A stretch of 7,441 bases of DNA from an uncultured Bacteroidota bacterium (GCA_946479055.1 CAMLEX010000232.1:1-7441), one strand, 5' to 3'; numbered from the stretch's first letter, positions 1 to 6,194 are shown. Numbers and translations: made by a program. Notes: generated by a model from the sequence alone, not told the origin.

Positions 1-709
1 GCGTAATTGCTTCTTTGCCATGATCACCTTCGGTGTAAGCCGCAAACAATTTTCGAAAACGAAGGTGCCGGCCTATATGAGCATTAATCGTGCCTTCATC
101 CTCCTGTACATCACCCCATACCAGTGCTACATATTGCCGCTTTACTGTATGATCAAAAAATTGTTTGGCCAGCGTACGCATGGCATGATCATTTTTTGCC
201 AATACCAATAAGCCACTGGTATTTTTATCAATACGATGTACAAGGCCAAAACGAGGTAACACTTCTTCTGATACCGAAGGATTTTGCTGTTGCAGGTACC
301 AGGCAACGCCATTCAGCAATGTACCAGTATAATTGCCACTTCCCGGATGCACTACCATTCCGACAGGTTTATTGATGATCATGATCTCTTCATCTTCAAA
401 AACAATAGTAAGTGGAATATTTTCGGGCAATACTTCCGTTTGTTCCGGGCTTGTATCAGAATAAATAATGATCTCATCCAGCGGCCTCACTTTATAATTA
501 GGCCGTGTTTCCTTGCCATTTACCAGCACCATACCTGTATTAATAGCCTGCTGCAATTTGTTGCGGGTACCACCTTCAATTCGATTTATCAGGAATTTAT
601 CAATACGCAAAGGCTCCTGTCCTTTATCCACAGTAAGATTGAACCTTTCGTATAGTTCATCATTATTGTCATTAATTTCCTGGTTATCTATCCCTGTTTC
701 TTCTTTCAT
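1..709 (-). CDS. rluD: RluA/RluD-family 23S rRNA pseudouridine synthase, C-terminus cut by window edge
   Basis: This enzyme isomerises specific uridines of 23S rRNA to pseudouridine in the cytoplasm; RluD-type members act on the helix 69 loop. Reading the minus strand from 709 gives 236 residues with no stop before the left edge. An S4 RNA-binding domain lies at about residues 34-85 (LRIDKFL, then GMVLVNGK). The catalytic domain follows, with NKPVGMVVHPG at 113-123 and HRIDKNTSGLLV at 158-169; D161 is the expected catalytic aspartate. IGRHLRFRK near 212-220 also fits the family. Members are usually about 320-350 residues, so roughly 100 are missing. The ATG at 709 places the S4 domain where relatives have it. 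In-frame ATGs at 769 and 811 also read through openly, and the stop at 818-820 limits the frame. The extra N-terminus would be low-complexity sequence encoded by repeat-like DNA. Family assignment is firm; RluD rather than another RluA member is likely. Confidence 0.93.
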   Translation of the reverse strand, partial: MKEETGIDNQEINDNNDELYERFNLTVDKGQEPLRIDKFLINRIEGGTRNKLQQAINTGMVLVNGKETRPNYKVRPLDEIIIYSDTSPEQTEVLPENIPLTIVFEDEEIMIINKPVGMVVHPGSGNYTGTLLNGVAWYLQQQNPSVSEEVLPRFGLVHRIDKNTSGLLVLAKNDHAMRTLAKQFFDHTVKRQYVALVWGDVQEDEGTINAHIGRHLRFRKLFAAYTEGDHGKEAIT

Positions 710-785
710 AATTATTTGTTTGCCAACTTCTGTTCCCTGATTAAACTGTTGTTGCGACGCTCCGTTCATCGTTCTGTTCGCTGCT

Positions 786-816
786 GAGCTTGTCGAAGTA
801 TCAGGTTTCATCCTGA
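786..816. repeat. Dispersed-repeat-like module with small hairpin
   Basis: The stretch GAGCTTGTCGAAGTATCAGG at 786-805 resembles a short module I remember as recurring between genes in many bacterial genomes; this is recollection, not a search. A 5-bp hairpin follows: TCAGG at 801-805 pairs with CCTGA at 812-816 around a 6-base loop. It lies upstream of rluD and could be translated if rluD starts at 811. Confidence 0.4.
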
Positions 817-822
817 CTTAAG

Positions 823-830
823 CAAAGGTG
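823..830 (-). promoter_or_regulatory. Possible -7 element for rluD
   Basis: On the minus strand this reads CACCTTTG, one mismatch from the Bacteroidota -7 consensus TAnnTTTG. It lies 11 bases before the in-frame ATG at 811 and 113 bases before the preferred ATG at 709. I see no clear -33 TTG at the expected distance. It faces away from the lipB promoter. Confidence 0.35.
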
Positions 831-853
831 CAGTTTTCAGTTTAGTTTTTATT

Positions 854-872
854 CCCCTTTAGGGGTTAGGGG
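854..872. repeat. CCCCTTTAGGGG palindrome plus TTAGGGG copy
   Basis: CCCC TTTA GGGG at 854-865 can form a 4-bp GC stem and is followed by a further TTAGGGG at 866-872. I recall similar G/C-block sequences scattered between genes in Bacteroidota genomes (recollection, not a search). It ends two bases before the lipB -7 element, in the place of the promoter spacer. Confidence 0.4.
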
Positions 873-874
873 TG

Positions 875-882
875 TAAATTTG
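875..882 (+). promoter_or_regulatory. -7 promoter element of lipB
   Basis: TAAATTTG is an exact match to the Bacteroidota housekeeping -7 consensus TAnnTTTG. It lies only nine bases before the ATG at 892, so the transcript would have a very short leader. No convincing -33 TTG is visible about 20 bases upstream; that position holds the CCCCTTTAGGGG module. Confidence 0.55.
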
Positions 883-891
883 CAGATTAAT

Positions 892-1641
892 ATGAATAAA
901 CAGCCTATTATATTCAGGGATCTGGGAAAGATGGACTACAAAACGGCCTGGGATTACCAGGAAAGCCTTTTGCAGGAGAACGTAAGAAGGAAGTCAGAAG
1001 CCAGAAATCTTGTCTCAAATCAATTACAGGGCTCTGATACCCAACTCGCCACTCACCACTCACCACTCACCACTGAGCATTATCTTCTTTTCGTTGAGCA
1101 TCCCCCCGTTTATACATTAGGAAAAAGTGGCAATATTGATAATGTATTATTAAGTGAAGAAAACCTCAAAGCAAGAGGAATTGATTTTTTCCGCACCAAT
1201 CGCGGCGGAGATATTACTTTTCATGGGCCGCAACAGATCGTAGGTTATCCTATTCTTGACCTCGAAAAATTTTATACAGATATTGGAAAATATTTGCGGA
1301 ATATGGAAGAGGTTATCATACTTACCTTGAAAGAATATGGAATAGAAGCGGGTCGCTCGTCAGGCGAAACCGGCGTATGGATAGATGCTGGTTTCAAAGG
1401 GAAAGAAAGAAAGATCTGCGCTATCGGTGTTCGCAGCAGCCGCTGGATCACCATGCACGGATTTGCTCTGAATGTGAATACAGATCTTGACTATTTTAAT
1501 TTTATTATTCCTTGCGGTATTCAGGATAAACAGGTTACTTCATTGCAAAAAGAACTGGGCCGGCCTGTCGATTTTGAAGAAGCAAAAGAAAAAGTGAAAC
1601 AAAATTTTGAGAAGGTATTTAATGCAGAGCTAAGAGATTAA
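892..1641 (+). CDS. lipB: LipB, lipoyl(octanoyl) transferase, with low-complexity insertion
   Basis: LipB moves octanoate from octanoyl-ACP onto the lipoyl domains of E2 subunits and the glycine cleavage H protein, the first step of endogenous lipoate synthesis in the cytoplasm. The 249 residues contain the family core: FVEHPPVYTLGKSG at 67-80, RGGDITFHGPQQ at 104-115, RKICAIGVRSSR at 173-184 with K174 as catalytic lysine, MHGFALN at 188-194, and IIPCGI at 205-210 with C208 as catalytic cysteine. The ATG at 892 is chosen because homology to relatives (IIFRDLG) starts just after it; a TTG at 880 is in frame but overlaps the promoter. Residues about 33-61 are hydrophilic, absent from the usual core, and partly encoded by heptamer repeats. 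E. coli LipB has 213 residues, so the extra length fits an insertion. All catalytic residues remain, so activity is expected. Confidence 0.96.
   Translation: MNKQPIIFRDLGKMDYKTAWDYQESLLQENVRRKSEARNLVSNQLQGSDTQLATHHSPLTTEHYLLFVEHPPVYTLGKSGNIDNVLLSEENLKARGIDFFRTNRGGDITFHGPQQIVGYPILDLEKFYTDIGKYLRNMEEVIILTLKEYGIEAGRSSGETGVWIDAGFKGKERKICAIGVRSSRWITMHGFALNVNTDLDYFNFIIPCGIQDKQVTSLQKELGRPVDFEEAKEKVKQNFEKVFNAELRD
1044..1071 (+). repeat. Four tandem ACTCACC heptamers inside lipB
   Basis: Three perfect copies of ACTCACC (1051-1057, 1058-1064, 1065-1071) follow one degenerate copy, ACTCGCC (1044-1050). The seven-base unit is not a multiple of three, so gain or loss of one copy would shift the lipB frame. 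The array encodes part of the HHSPLTT-like insertion. Confidence 0.85.
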
Positions 1642-1758
1642 AAGAGAAAAGGAGGAGAAGGAGGTTTGTTTCTATCTTCTTCCTGTTTTGTAAAACGCTT
1701 TAATTGTAAAACTCTTCGGACTGACTCTTTTTCTCTTTCCCTCTTTAAGCTCTTAGCT
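1628..1758. repeat. Large imperfect purine/pyrimidine inverted repeat between convergent genes
   Basis: AGCTAAGAG at 1628-1636 is exactly complementary to CTCTTAGCT at 1750-1758. Pairing continues imperfectly through TTAAA into purine-rich sequence (to about 1660) against pyrimidine-rich sequence (from about 1725). The arms include the lipB stop (1639-1641) and the stop of the minus-strand gene (1757-1759). The roughly 65-base middle also has two TTGTAAAAC copies, at 1688-1696 and 1704-1712. It may act as a two-way terminator or be a mobile-repeat remnant; no classical U-tract hairpin is present. Confidence 0.5.
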
Positions 1759-2488
1759 AGAACTCTTTCGGTATATAAAACTTATTCTTCTCCATCAACT
1801 CCCCATTTTCATACAGCTCAAATTTGAACCAGCCGGCGTGATAAAAATTAGCTTTATCAATTTTAAAATTTCTTTCTTTCACGTCTTTCAATTCAAACAA
1901 TAAATCATCATCGGAAGAGAAAAATTTGATATTGTATTTCTTTTCAGTTTCCTCAGGGAGAATAATGCGGACATAACCATCTTTAAAAGTAAAGATGCGT
2001 TTTGATGGAACATACAAATCTGCTCTCGGTCTGTTATTTCCATTAACGGGGCCTATTAATACACTGTCAGATATCAGGACAGGAATTACTATTCCCGGTA
2101 AATCTGTTTTTACAGCAGCATCTTTTTTTACAACAGTATCAAGGATGGGTCTTCTTGCTTCGCTGAAAAGATAAACACCTTTATCCAGCATGATATAAAG
2201 GCGATAAAACATACGATCATTATTAGCTTTAGTATCTACATAACCGTTTTCAGGAATGGAGGGATCCGCTACAGTTAAAATGCTTTTAAAGTTTTTTGTA
2301 CTGTCAAAAGAACGCTGAATGCTGATCTGCCTGACAGTTTCAAATGTATTGAACCAGCCAATGACGATACGATTGCCGCCAACATTTTTTATGGAGAACT
2401 TTGGGAGTGTATCACGGGCGGGTTGCGCAATCAAACTATTGACCGTTGCAAGAGAGGCTATGAAGAGTAGCAGGAGAAGTCTTTTCAT
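1757..2488 (-). CDS. Secreted protein of unknown function, beta-rich, possible FN3-like domain
   Basis: I do not recognise a named family. The 243 residues begin with a signal peptide (MKRLLLLLFIASLATVNSLIAQ; cleavage probably near residue 21), so the protein should leave the cytoplasm. I see no lipobox cysteine. Residues about 30-112 look like an alternating beta domain; FYRLYIMLDKG followed by YLFSEA resembles the end strands of fibronectin type III folds in Bacteroidota surface proteins. A linker at about 113-158 leads to a second beta-rich part (159-243) ending in KFYIPKEF. That end is loosely like a type IX secretion sorting domain but lacks features I could assign. The ATG at 2488 is chosen because it starts the signal peptide; the frame stays open to 2545, but this would add 19 residues overlapping the promoter. 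It lies 72 bases after the PLP enzyme gene and has its own promoter-like element. Confidence 0.8.
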   Translation of the reverse strand: MKRLLLLLFIASLATVNSLIAQPARDTLPKFSIKNVGGNRIVIGWFNTFETVRQISIQRSFDSTKNFKSILTVADPSIPENGYVDTKANNDRMFYRLYIMLDKGVYLFSEARRPILDTVVKKDAAVKTDLPGIVIPVLISDSVLIGPVNGNNRPRADLYVPSKRIFTFKDGYVRIILPEETEKKYNIKFFSSDDDLLFELKDVKERNFKIDKANFYHAGWFKFELYENGELMEKNKFYIPKEF

Positions 2489-2533
2489 AATTACAAAACG
2501 AAGAAAGATATGGATTTTGACAACCATATGCAA

Positions 2534-2541
2534 CAAATATA
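2534..2541 (-). promoter_or_regulatory. -7 promoter element of the secreted-protein gene
   Basis: On the minus strand this reads TATATTTG, an exact match to TAnnTTTG, 45 bases before the ATG at 2488. It suggests that this gene can be transcribed apart from the upstream PLP enzyme gene. A TTTTTG lies upstream, but the spacer is only about 11 bases, shorter than the usual ~20, so the -33 half is unsupported. Confidence 0.5.
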
Positions 2542-2560
2542 CCACACCCCGTCAAAAATA

Positions 2561-3445
2561 TTAAAATATTAATGTATCCCCAGGGAGAGAGCTATTTCCC
2601 TGCAAACCGCCACTATGTATCAGCAATAATTTACTATCGGCGGGGAAGTAGTTTTTCCCGATAAGATCAGAAATAGCAAAGAATAATTTCCCAGTGTAAA
2701 CAAAATCAGAAGGAATAGCCGTTTGTTTGTAAAATTCATTCATAAAGCGTAATAAAGCAGGCTGATGTTTAGCGTATCCGCCAAAATGATAATCGTGAAT
2801 AAGCTTCCAATTTTTTCCAGTACCTGTAACAAGTGTTTGTATCATTTCTTTTAAAGCTGTGTTATTCTTCATTACACTTATTCCCAGCACCGTTTGTGCC
2901 GGCGACACAGCATTGATAAGTCCAGCCATCATAGTGCCGGTACCAACAGCACAACAATAATGCGTATAGGTTTTATTGCAATGATCCAACATTGTTGAAG
3001 CTCCTTTTGCACCTGTTTCACCATAGCCGCCTTCGTTGATGATATAATAATCACCCGGTTGAAGTGTTGCAGGTATTTTTTTTTGTTGATAATCCGAACG
3101 GGAAGTAAAAACCAGTTGCATTCCCAATTTTCTTGCATGCAAAAGGGTACTTGAAAGCTCTTTGGGCTCTTCGCCACGGATAATGCCAATAGAATTTAAT
3201 TCCTGCATTTTGCAGACAGCGGCGGTAGCAATAATATGATTTGACCAGGCTCCGCCAAAAGTTAGAATAGATTTTTTGTGCTGACTCTTTGCTTCTTCAA
3301 GATAGTACCGGAGTTTGAACCATTTATTGCCAGAAATAACAGGACTTATCTTATCAAGCCGTAGGACATCCACTTCAATATTGTTTTCAAATAAAAAGGA
3401 GATAGGATCAACTGTTATATCATTTAGCGCTAAATCAGGCAACAT
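2561..3445 (-). CDS. PLP-dependent enzyme, D-cysteine desulfhydrase / ACC deaminase family
   Basis: Fold-type II PLP enzymes of this family break D-cysteine to pyruvate, sulfide and ammonia, or deaminate 1-aminocyclopropane-1-carboxylate. The 294-residue protein has SGNKWFKLR at 38-46 with K41 as the expected PLP lysine, GGAWSNH at 64-70 (substrate carboxylate site), NEGGYGETGAKG at 137-148, the phosphate-binding loop VGTGTMMAGL at 167-176, and VYTGKLFF at 249-256. The family residues that favour ACC deamination (a Glu after the Tyr of VYxGK, and Leu in HxGG) are here Thr251 and Ser278. A desulfhydrase-like activity is therefore more likely than ACC deaminase. It is shorter than E. coli DcyD (about 328 residues), as I recall for Bacteroidota homologues. 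The ATG at 3445 is the natural start, 60 bases from the divergent nucleotidyltransferase ATG. Real substrate is unknown. Confidence 0.85.
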   Translation of the reverse strand: MLPDLALNDITVDPISFLFENNIEVDVLRLDKISPVISGNKWFKLRYYLEEAKSQHKKSILTFGGAWSNHIIATAAVCKMQELNSIGIIRGEEPKELSSTLLHARKLGMQLVFTSRSDYQQKKIPATLQPGDYYIINEGGYGETGAKGASTMLDHCNKTYTHYCCAVGTGTMMAGLINAVSPAQTVLGISVMKNNTALKEMIQTLVTGTGKNWKLIHDYHFGGYAKHQPALLRFMNEFYKQTAIPSDFVYTGKLFFAISDLIGKNYFPADSKLLLIHSGGLQGNSSLPGDTLIF

Positions 3446-3465
3446 AAAATAGAATGAATGAGTAA

Positions 3466-3473
3466 CGAATTTA
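3466..3473 (-). promoter_or_regulatory. Possible -7 element for the PLP enzyme gene
   Basis: The minus strand reads TAAATTCG, one mismatch from TAnnTTTG, 20 bases before the ATG at 3445. It sits almost back to back with the element for the divergent nucleotidyltransferase (3477-3484). Confidence 0.35.
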
Positions 3474-3476
3474 GAT

Positions 3477-3484
3477 TATTTTCG
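3477..3484 (+). promoter_or_regulatory. Possible -7 element for the nucleotidyltransferase gene
   Basis: TATTTTCG is one mismatch from TAnnTTTG and lies 21 bases before the ATG at 3506. Its position inside the longer reading frame from 3458 argues that translation starts at 3506. Confidence 0.4.
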
Positions 3485-3505
3485 TCCCCAAAAATTGAAG
3501 ACTCT

Positions 3506-4402
3506 ATGCAACCAACATTGGTAATATTGGCAGCCGGAATGGCATCTCGTTATGGTAGTATGAAACAGATACAGGGCTTTGGTCCGGGAGGGGAAACTAT
3601 TATGGATTATTCTATCTATGATGCTATCCGTTCGGGGTTTGGTAAAGTTGTATTCATTATCCGCCGTGAATTTGCAGATGATTTCAAGGAAATATTTGAG
3701 CCAAAACTAAAAGACCGGGTAGAAATTGATTACGCTTACCAGGATATGGAGGCCTTTACTGAAGGATTTGATTTTCCAGGTGAAAGATCAAAACCATGGG
3801 GTACTGCGCATGCTGTACTGTGTGCAATGGATAAAGTAAATGAACCCTTCGCAGTAATCAATGCAGATGATTTTTACGGGCATAATGCTTTTGAAAACGC
3901 AGCTGACTTTTTAGTGAATGATTGTAATGATAAAAATTATGCTATCGTTGGATACGATCTGCTGAAAACTTTATCGGATTATGGTACAGTGAACAGGGGA
4001 GTTTGTACATTAGATAATACCGGCAACCTGGCGGGTATCACCGAACGTATTAATATAGCCAGGAAAGGGGATGCTATACTTTGTGACGATGGTCTGGAAC
4101 CAAAAGAACTTTCAATGAACACAAAAGTATCAATGAATTTTTGGTGCTTTGACCCTTCTTTTTTCTCCTACACACAAAAACTTTTTCGTGAGTTTTTACA
4201 GGAACATGGCCAGGAACTAAAATCTGAGTTCTTTATACCGATTGTGGCAGACCAGTTTATCAAGGAAGGTGGCAGAGTTGAGATTATTCCTACCACATCA
4301 TCCTGGTTTGGTGTCACGTATAAAGAAGACGCTCCGTTTGTTGAAAAGAGTTTGAATGATCTTGTACAACAAGGAGAGTATCCTGAAAGACTATGGAGTT
4401 GA
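3506..4402 (+). CDS. Sugar-phosphate nucleotidyltransferase family protein
   Basis: Members of this family join a nucleoside triphosphate to a sugar 1-phosphate, giving an activated sugar for cell-wall or surface polysaccharide synthesis; the substrate here cannot be read from sequence. The 298-residue cytoplasmic protein opens with LVILAAGMASRYGSMKQ (5-21), the nucleotide-binding signature with a lysine at position 20. PWGTAHAV at 97-104 fits the base/sugar-binding region, and NADDFYG at 119-125 carries the metal-binding aspartates. SMNFWCF at 209-215 and W267 followed by GVTYKED complete the family pattern. Relatives often have GMGSRYG; here A13 replaces the second glycine. The ATG at 3506 gives the standard N-terminus; the frame is open to an ATG at 3458, but that 16-residue extension would overlap the promoter. 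The gene stands alone, divergent from the PLP enzyme, and ends 25 bases before a strong terminator. Confidence 0.88.
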   Translation: MQPTLVILAAGMASRYGSMKQIQGFGPGGETIMDYSIYDAIRSGFGKVVFIIRREFADDFKEIFEPKLKDRVEIDYAYQDMEAFTEGFDFPGERSKPWGTAHAVLCAMDKVNEPFAVINADDFYGHNAFENAADFLVNDCNDKNYAIVGYDLLKTLSDYGTVNRGVCTLDNTGNLAGITERINIARKGDAILCDDGLEPKELSMNTKVSMNFWCFDPSFFSYTQKLFREFLQEHGQELKSEFFIPIVADQFIKEGGRVEIIPTTSSWFGVTYKEDAPFVEKSLNDLVQQGEYPERLWS

Positions 4403-4426
4403 TAACGCAAAAGCATTTATAAAAGC

Positions 4427-4458
4427 AAAAGCCATCTGCAACAGCGGATGGCTTTTTT
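4427..4458. terminator. Intrinsic terminator, probably bidirectional
   Basis: GCCATCTGC (4431-4439) pairs with GCGGATGGC (4444-4452) around the tetraloop AACA, with one G-T pair. TTTTTT follows on the plus strand, and an A-run before the stem gives a U-tract on the other strand. It ends the nucleotidyltransferase transcript and, from the other side, the protease transcript whose stop is at 4482-4484. Confidence 0.92.
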
Positions 4459-4481
4459 GCTATTTTATGAAAAGAAGCGGA

Positions 4482-5606
4482 TTAATTCACTTTTACCATA
4501 AATACATAGTCTTCTACTTTCTTCACTTGTTGTGTACGTTCCATTCCCGCAAGAGAAGATTTTGAAGATAGTTTGACTCTTTGGTACGAAGTATCTTTTT
4601 TCAGATCATTTAATGCTTTATGAATATGCCGCGCCTGCAGGGCAAATACTACACCATCAGCAGCTGTTTCCCTTGTGCTTAAAATTCCTACTATTTCTCC
4701 TTGTTCATTCAGTACGGGACCTCCGCTATTGCCAGGGTTGGCAGGGATAGATACCTGGCAACTTAATGTATCTCCGTTAAAACCTGTTTTTGCACTCATG
4801 TATCCTTCACCGTATACAATTTCATCGCGGGGATAGCCTAGGGTAAATATAGGAGCCGCCAAATCAGTAGTCGATTTACTGATAGCATAAGGAATAGAAG
4901 AGAATGGTTTAAAGTTGCTATCTACTATTTGTAAAATAGCCAGATCTTTATCTTCATCTATTAAAACAATTTTCGCATTAAAACTGGTACCAGCCTTATT
5001 TTGAACCGCAATATTGCGGGCATTTCTTACCACATGAGCATTGGTAACCAGCAATCCTTTTCCATCAATTAAAAATCCTGAACCACCGGATTTAAAAGGA
5101 ATAGCAGGGTCAACAGTTATTTGATTTTTAAGATTGTTGACCACATTTTTTTGAGTACGCTGCTCCTGTTTTACCATTTGCAGATCGCGGCTCAGATCCT
5201 GTAATTGTTTATTATCCGGGTTAGGAGAAATGGACCAGATCAATGAACTGATGGTTAAAGCGGTTACACCGGCAATAGAAGCGGCAATGGCGGCTACCCG
5301 TTTATATTTATTCCAGAGGTAAACGACCTTAGCATGACCTTTTAATTTGTCAGCGTTGATCTTGCCTTGTTGTGCAAGATCGGTATGTACGTCGTGCAGC
5401 GTTGAATGGAATTTCTGCCATTCGCCAAAGCGGTTCATCTGTTGTAAAAACAAGGTATGCTCAACTACCAATTGGTCAATTTCGCTATTGGTTTTGCGAA
5501 GGTTCTCAAAATGCAGTCTTTCGTCCGGGTTCATCTCTCCACGGATATAACGTTCAACAGCATCAAGGATCATTATATCGTTATGCTCATTCATCCTCGG
5601 TTCCAT
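4482..5606 (-). CDS. Membrane anti-sigma-like protein fused to HtrA-like serine protease
   Basis: This 374-residue protein appears to join a sigma regulator and a protease. Residues 1-80 are helical and soluble; VERYIRGEMNPDERLHFE at 18-34 resembles the N-terminus of Bacteroidota anti-sigma factors. A single transmembrane helix lies at about 104-126, preceded by Lys/Arg, placing the N-terminus in the cytoplasm. Residues 133-162 look like a coiled coil. A trypsin-fold S1C domain follows in the periplasm: TNAHVV with H191, DKDLAIL with D221 and NPGNSGGP with S294 give an intact catalytic triad. No PDZ domain follows, unlike DegP or DegS; the protein ends in a 40-residue tail (KKVEDYVFMVKVN). 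The start overlaps the sigma gene: ATG at 5606 (20-base overlap) or ATG at 5594 (8-base ATGAATGA overlap) both fit coupling. Protease function is well supported; anti-sigma function is inferred from the N-terminus and the neighbour. Confidence 0.9.
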   Translation of the reverse strand: MEPRMNEHNDIMILDAVERYIRGEMNPDERLHFENLRKTNSEIDQLVVEHTLFLQQMNRFGEWQKFHSTLHDVHTDLAQQGKINADKLKGHAKVVYLWNKYKRVAAIAASIAGVTALTISSLIWSISPNPDNKQLQDLSRDLQMVKQEQRTQKNVVNNLKNQITVDPAIPFKSGGSGFLIDGKGLLVTNAHVVRNARNIAVQNKAGTSFNAKIVLIDEDKDLAILQIVDSNFKPFSSIPYAISKSTTDLAAPIFTLGYPRDEIVYGEGYMSAKTGFNGDTLSCQVSIPANPGNSGGPVLNEQGEIVGILSTRETAADGVVFALQARHIHKALNDLKKDTSYQRVKLSSKSSLAGMERTQQVKKVEDYVFMVKVN

Positions 5607-6162
5607 TTTTATAATGCGTAAAAAATATTTTCTTTAATCTTATCAGGCACTTGTACTTCTGCGTTTTAGCATTCTCGGCATTTGTATACCCGAAGCTGAC
5701 TGCTATTTCCTGCATATTCTTTTTTTGCAGGTAAAAAGCCTCCAACAAACTTTTACAGGGTTCCCCCAGGCTGACAATGGCCTTTCTCATCATTTCAAAT
5801 TCGGCATCTCTGCGGGTATGTTCTTCTATATCATCTTCCACCTGTACCAAAGCCTCTGCGTTTCCTATGTCGCCGGAATAGCGGTTCGCATGTTGTAATC
5901 TTTTGAGCCACAGCCGCCTGGATACGGAATACACATAAGTTTTGATCTGGCAGCTTAACTCAAAATTTCCTGACCTGGCTTTTTCATAGAGTACGATCAT
6001 CGCCTCCTGGAATATATCTTTAGCATCGTCGGCGGTACCGTTGTTGTTGATAATCAGCGACTGAACTGTGCTATAGTTTTCCTTATAGATCGTTTCAACG
6101 GCCTTTTTATCATTTCGGGCTAATCCTTGCAATAAGAGTCTTTCGTTATTCTCTGAATTCAC
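5587..6162 (-). CDS. ECF-type RNA polymerase sigma factor
   Basis: This 191-residue protein has the two-domain form of extracytoplasmic function sigma factors, which direct RNA polymerase to stress or envelope promoters. Region 2 spans about 10-90: DAKDIFQEAMIVLYEKAR at 46-63 binds core polymerase, and KTYVYSVSRRLWLKRLQ at 74-90 matches the -10-reading segment. A charged linker (105-120) leads to region 4 at about 125-182. There NMQEIAVSFGYTNAENAKTQKYKCLIRLKKIF forms the helix-turn-helix for the -35 box. The start is GTG at 6162; no in-frame ATG lies between the stop at 6211-6213 and it. A CCGGA lies close upstream. It is first in an operon with the membrane protease/anti-sigma-like protein, whose start overlaps its stop. 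No housekeeping -7 element is visible upstream, which fits autoregulation. The regulon cannot be read from this window. Confidence 0.93.
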   Translation of the reverse strand: MNSENNERLLLQGLARNDKKAVETIYKENYSTVQSLIINNNGTADDAKDIFQEAMIVLYEKARSGNFELSCQIKTYVYSVSRRLWLKRLQHANRYSGDIGNAEALVQVEDDIEEHTRRDAEFEMMRKAIVSLGEPCKSLLEAFYLQKKNMQEIAVSFGYTNAENAKTQKYKCLIRLKKIFFTHYKNGTEDE

Positions 6163-6194
6163 TATCCGGTATTTAATACTTTTTTTTAAAAATA

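Noticed and set aside
20..740. Plus-strand reading frames opposite rluD
   Set aside because: They are antisense to a clear RluD coding sequence and encode no recognisable protein features.
880..891. TTG start for lipB, four codons upstream of the ATG
   Set aside because: The TTG lies inside the exact TAAATTTG promoter element and adds only four residues with no homology; the ATG at 892 fits better.
1044..1071. CRISPR-like array in lipB
   Set aside because: The units are seven bases long, with no spacers, and lie within a coding gene; this is a simple tandem repeat.
2319..2564. Plus-strand 81-residue frame over the start of the secreted-protein gene
   Set aside because: It is antisense to the signal peptide and promoter, and has no plausible start context or domain.
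3458..3505. Longer N-terminus of the nucleotidyltransferase
   Set aside because: The 16 extra residues overlap the promoter-like element, and family members begin just before the LVILAAG motif, as the ATG at 3506 does.
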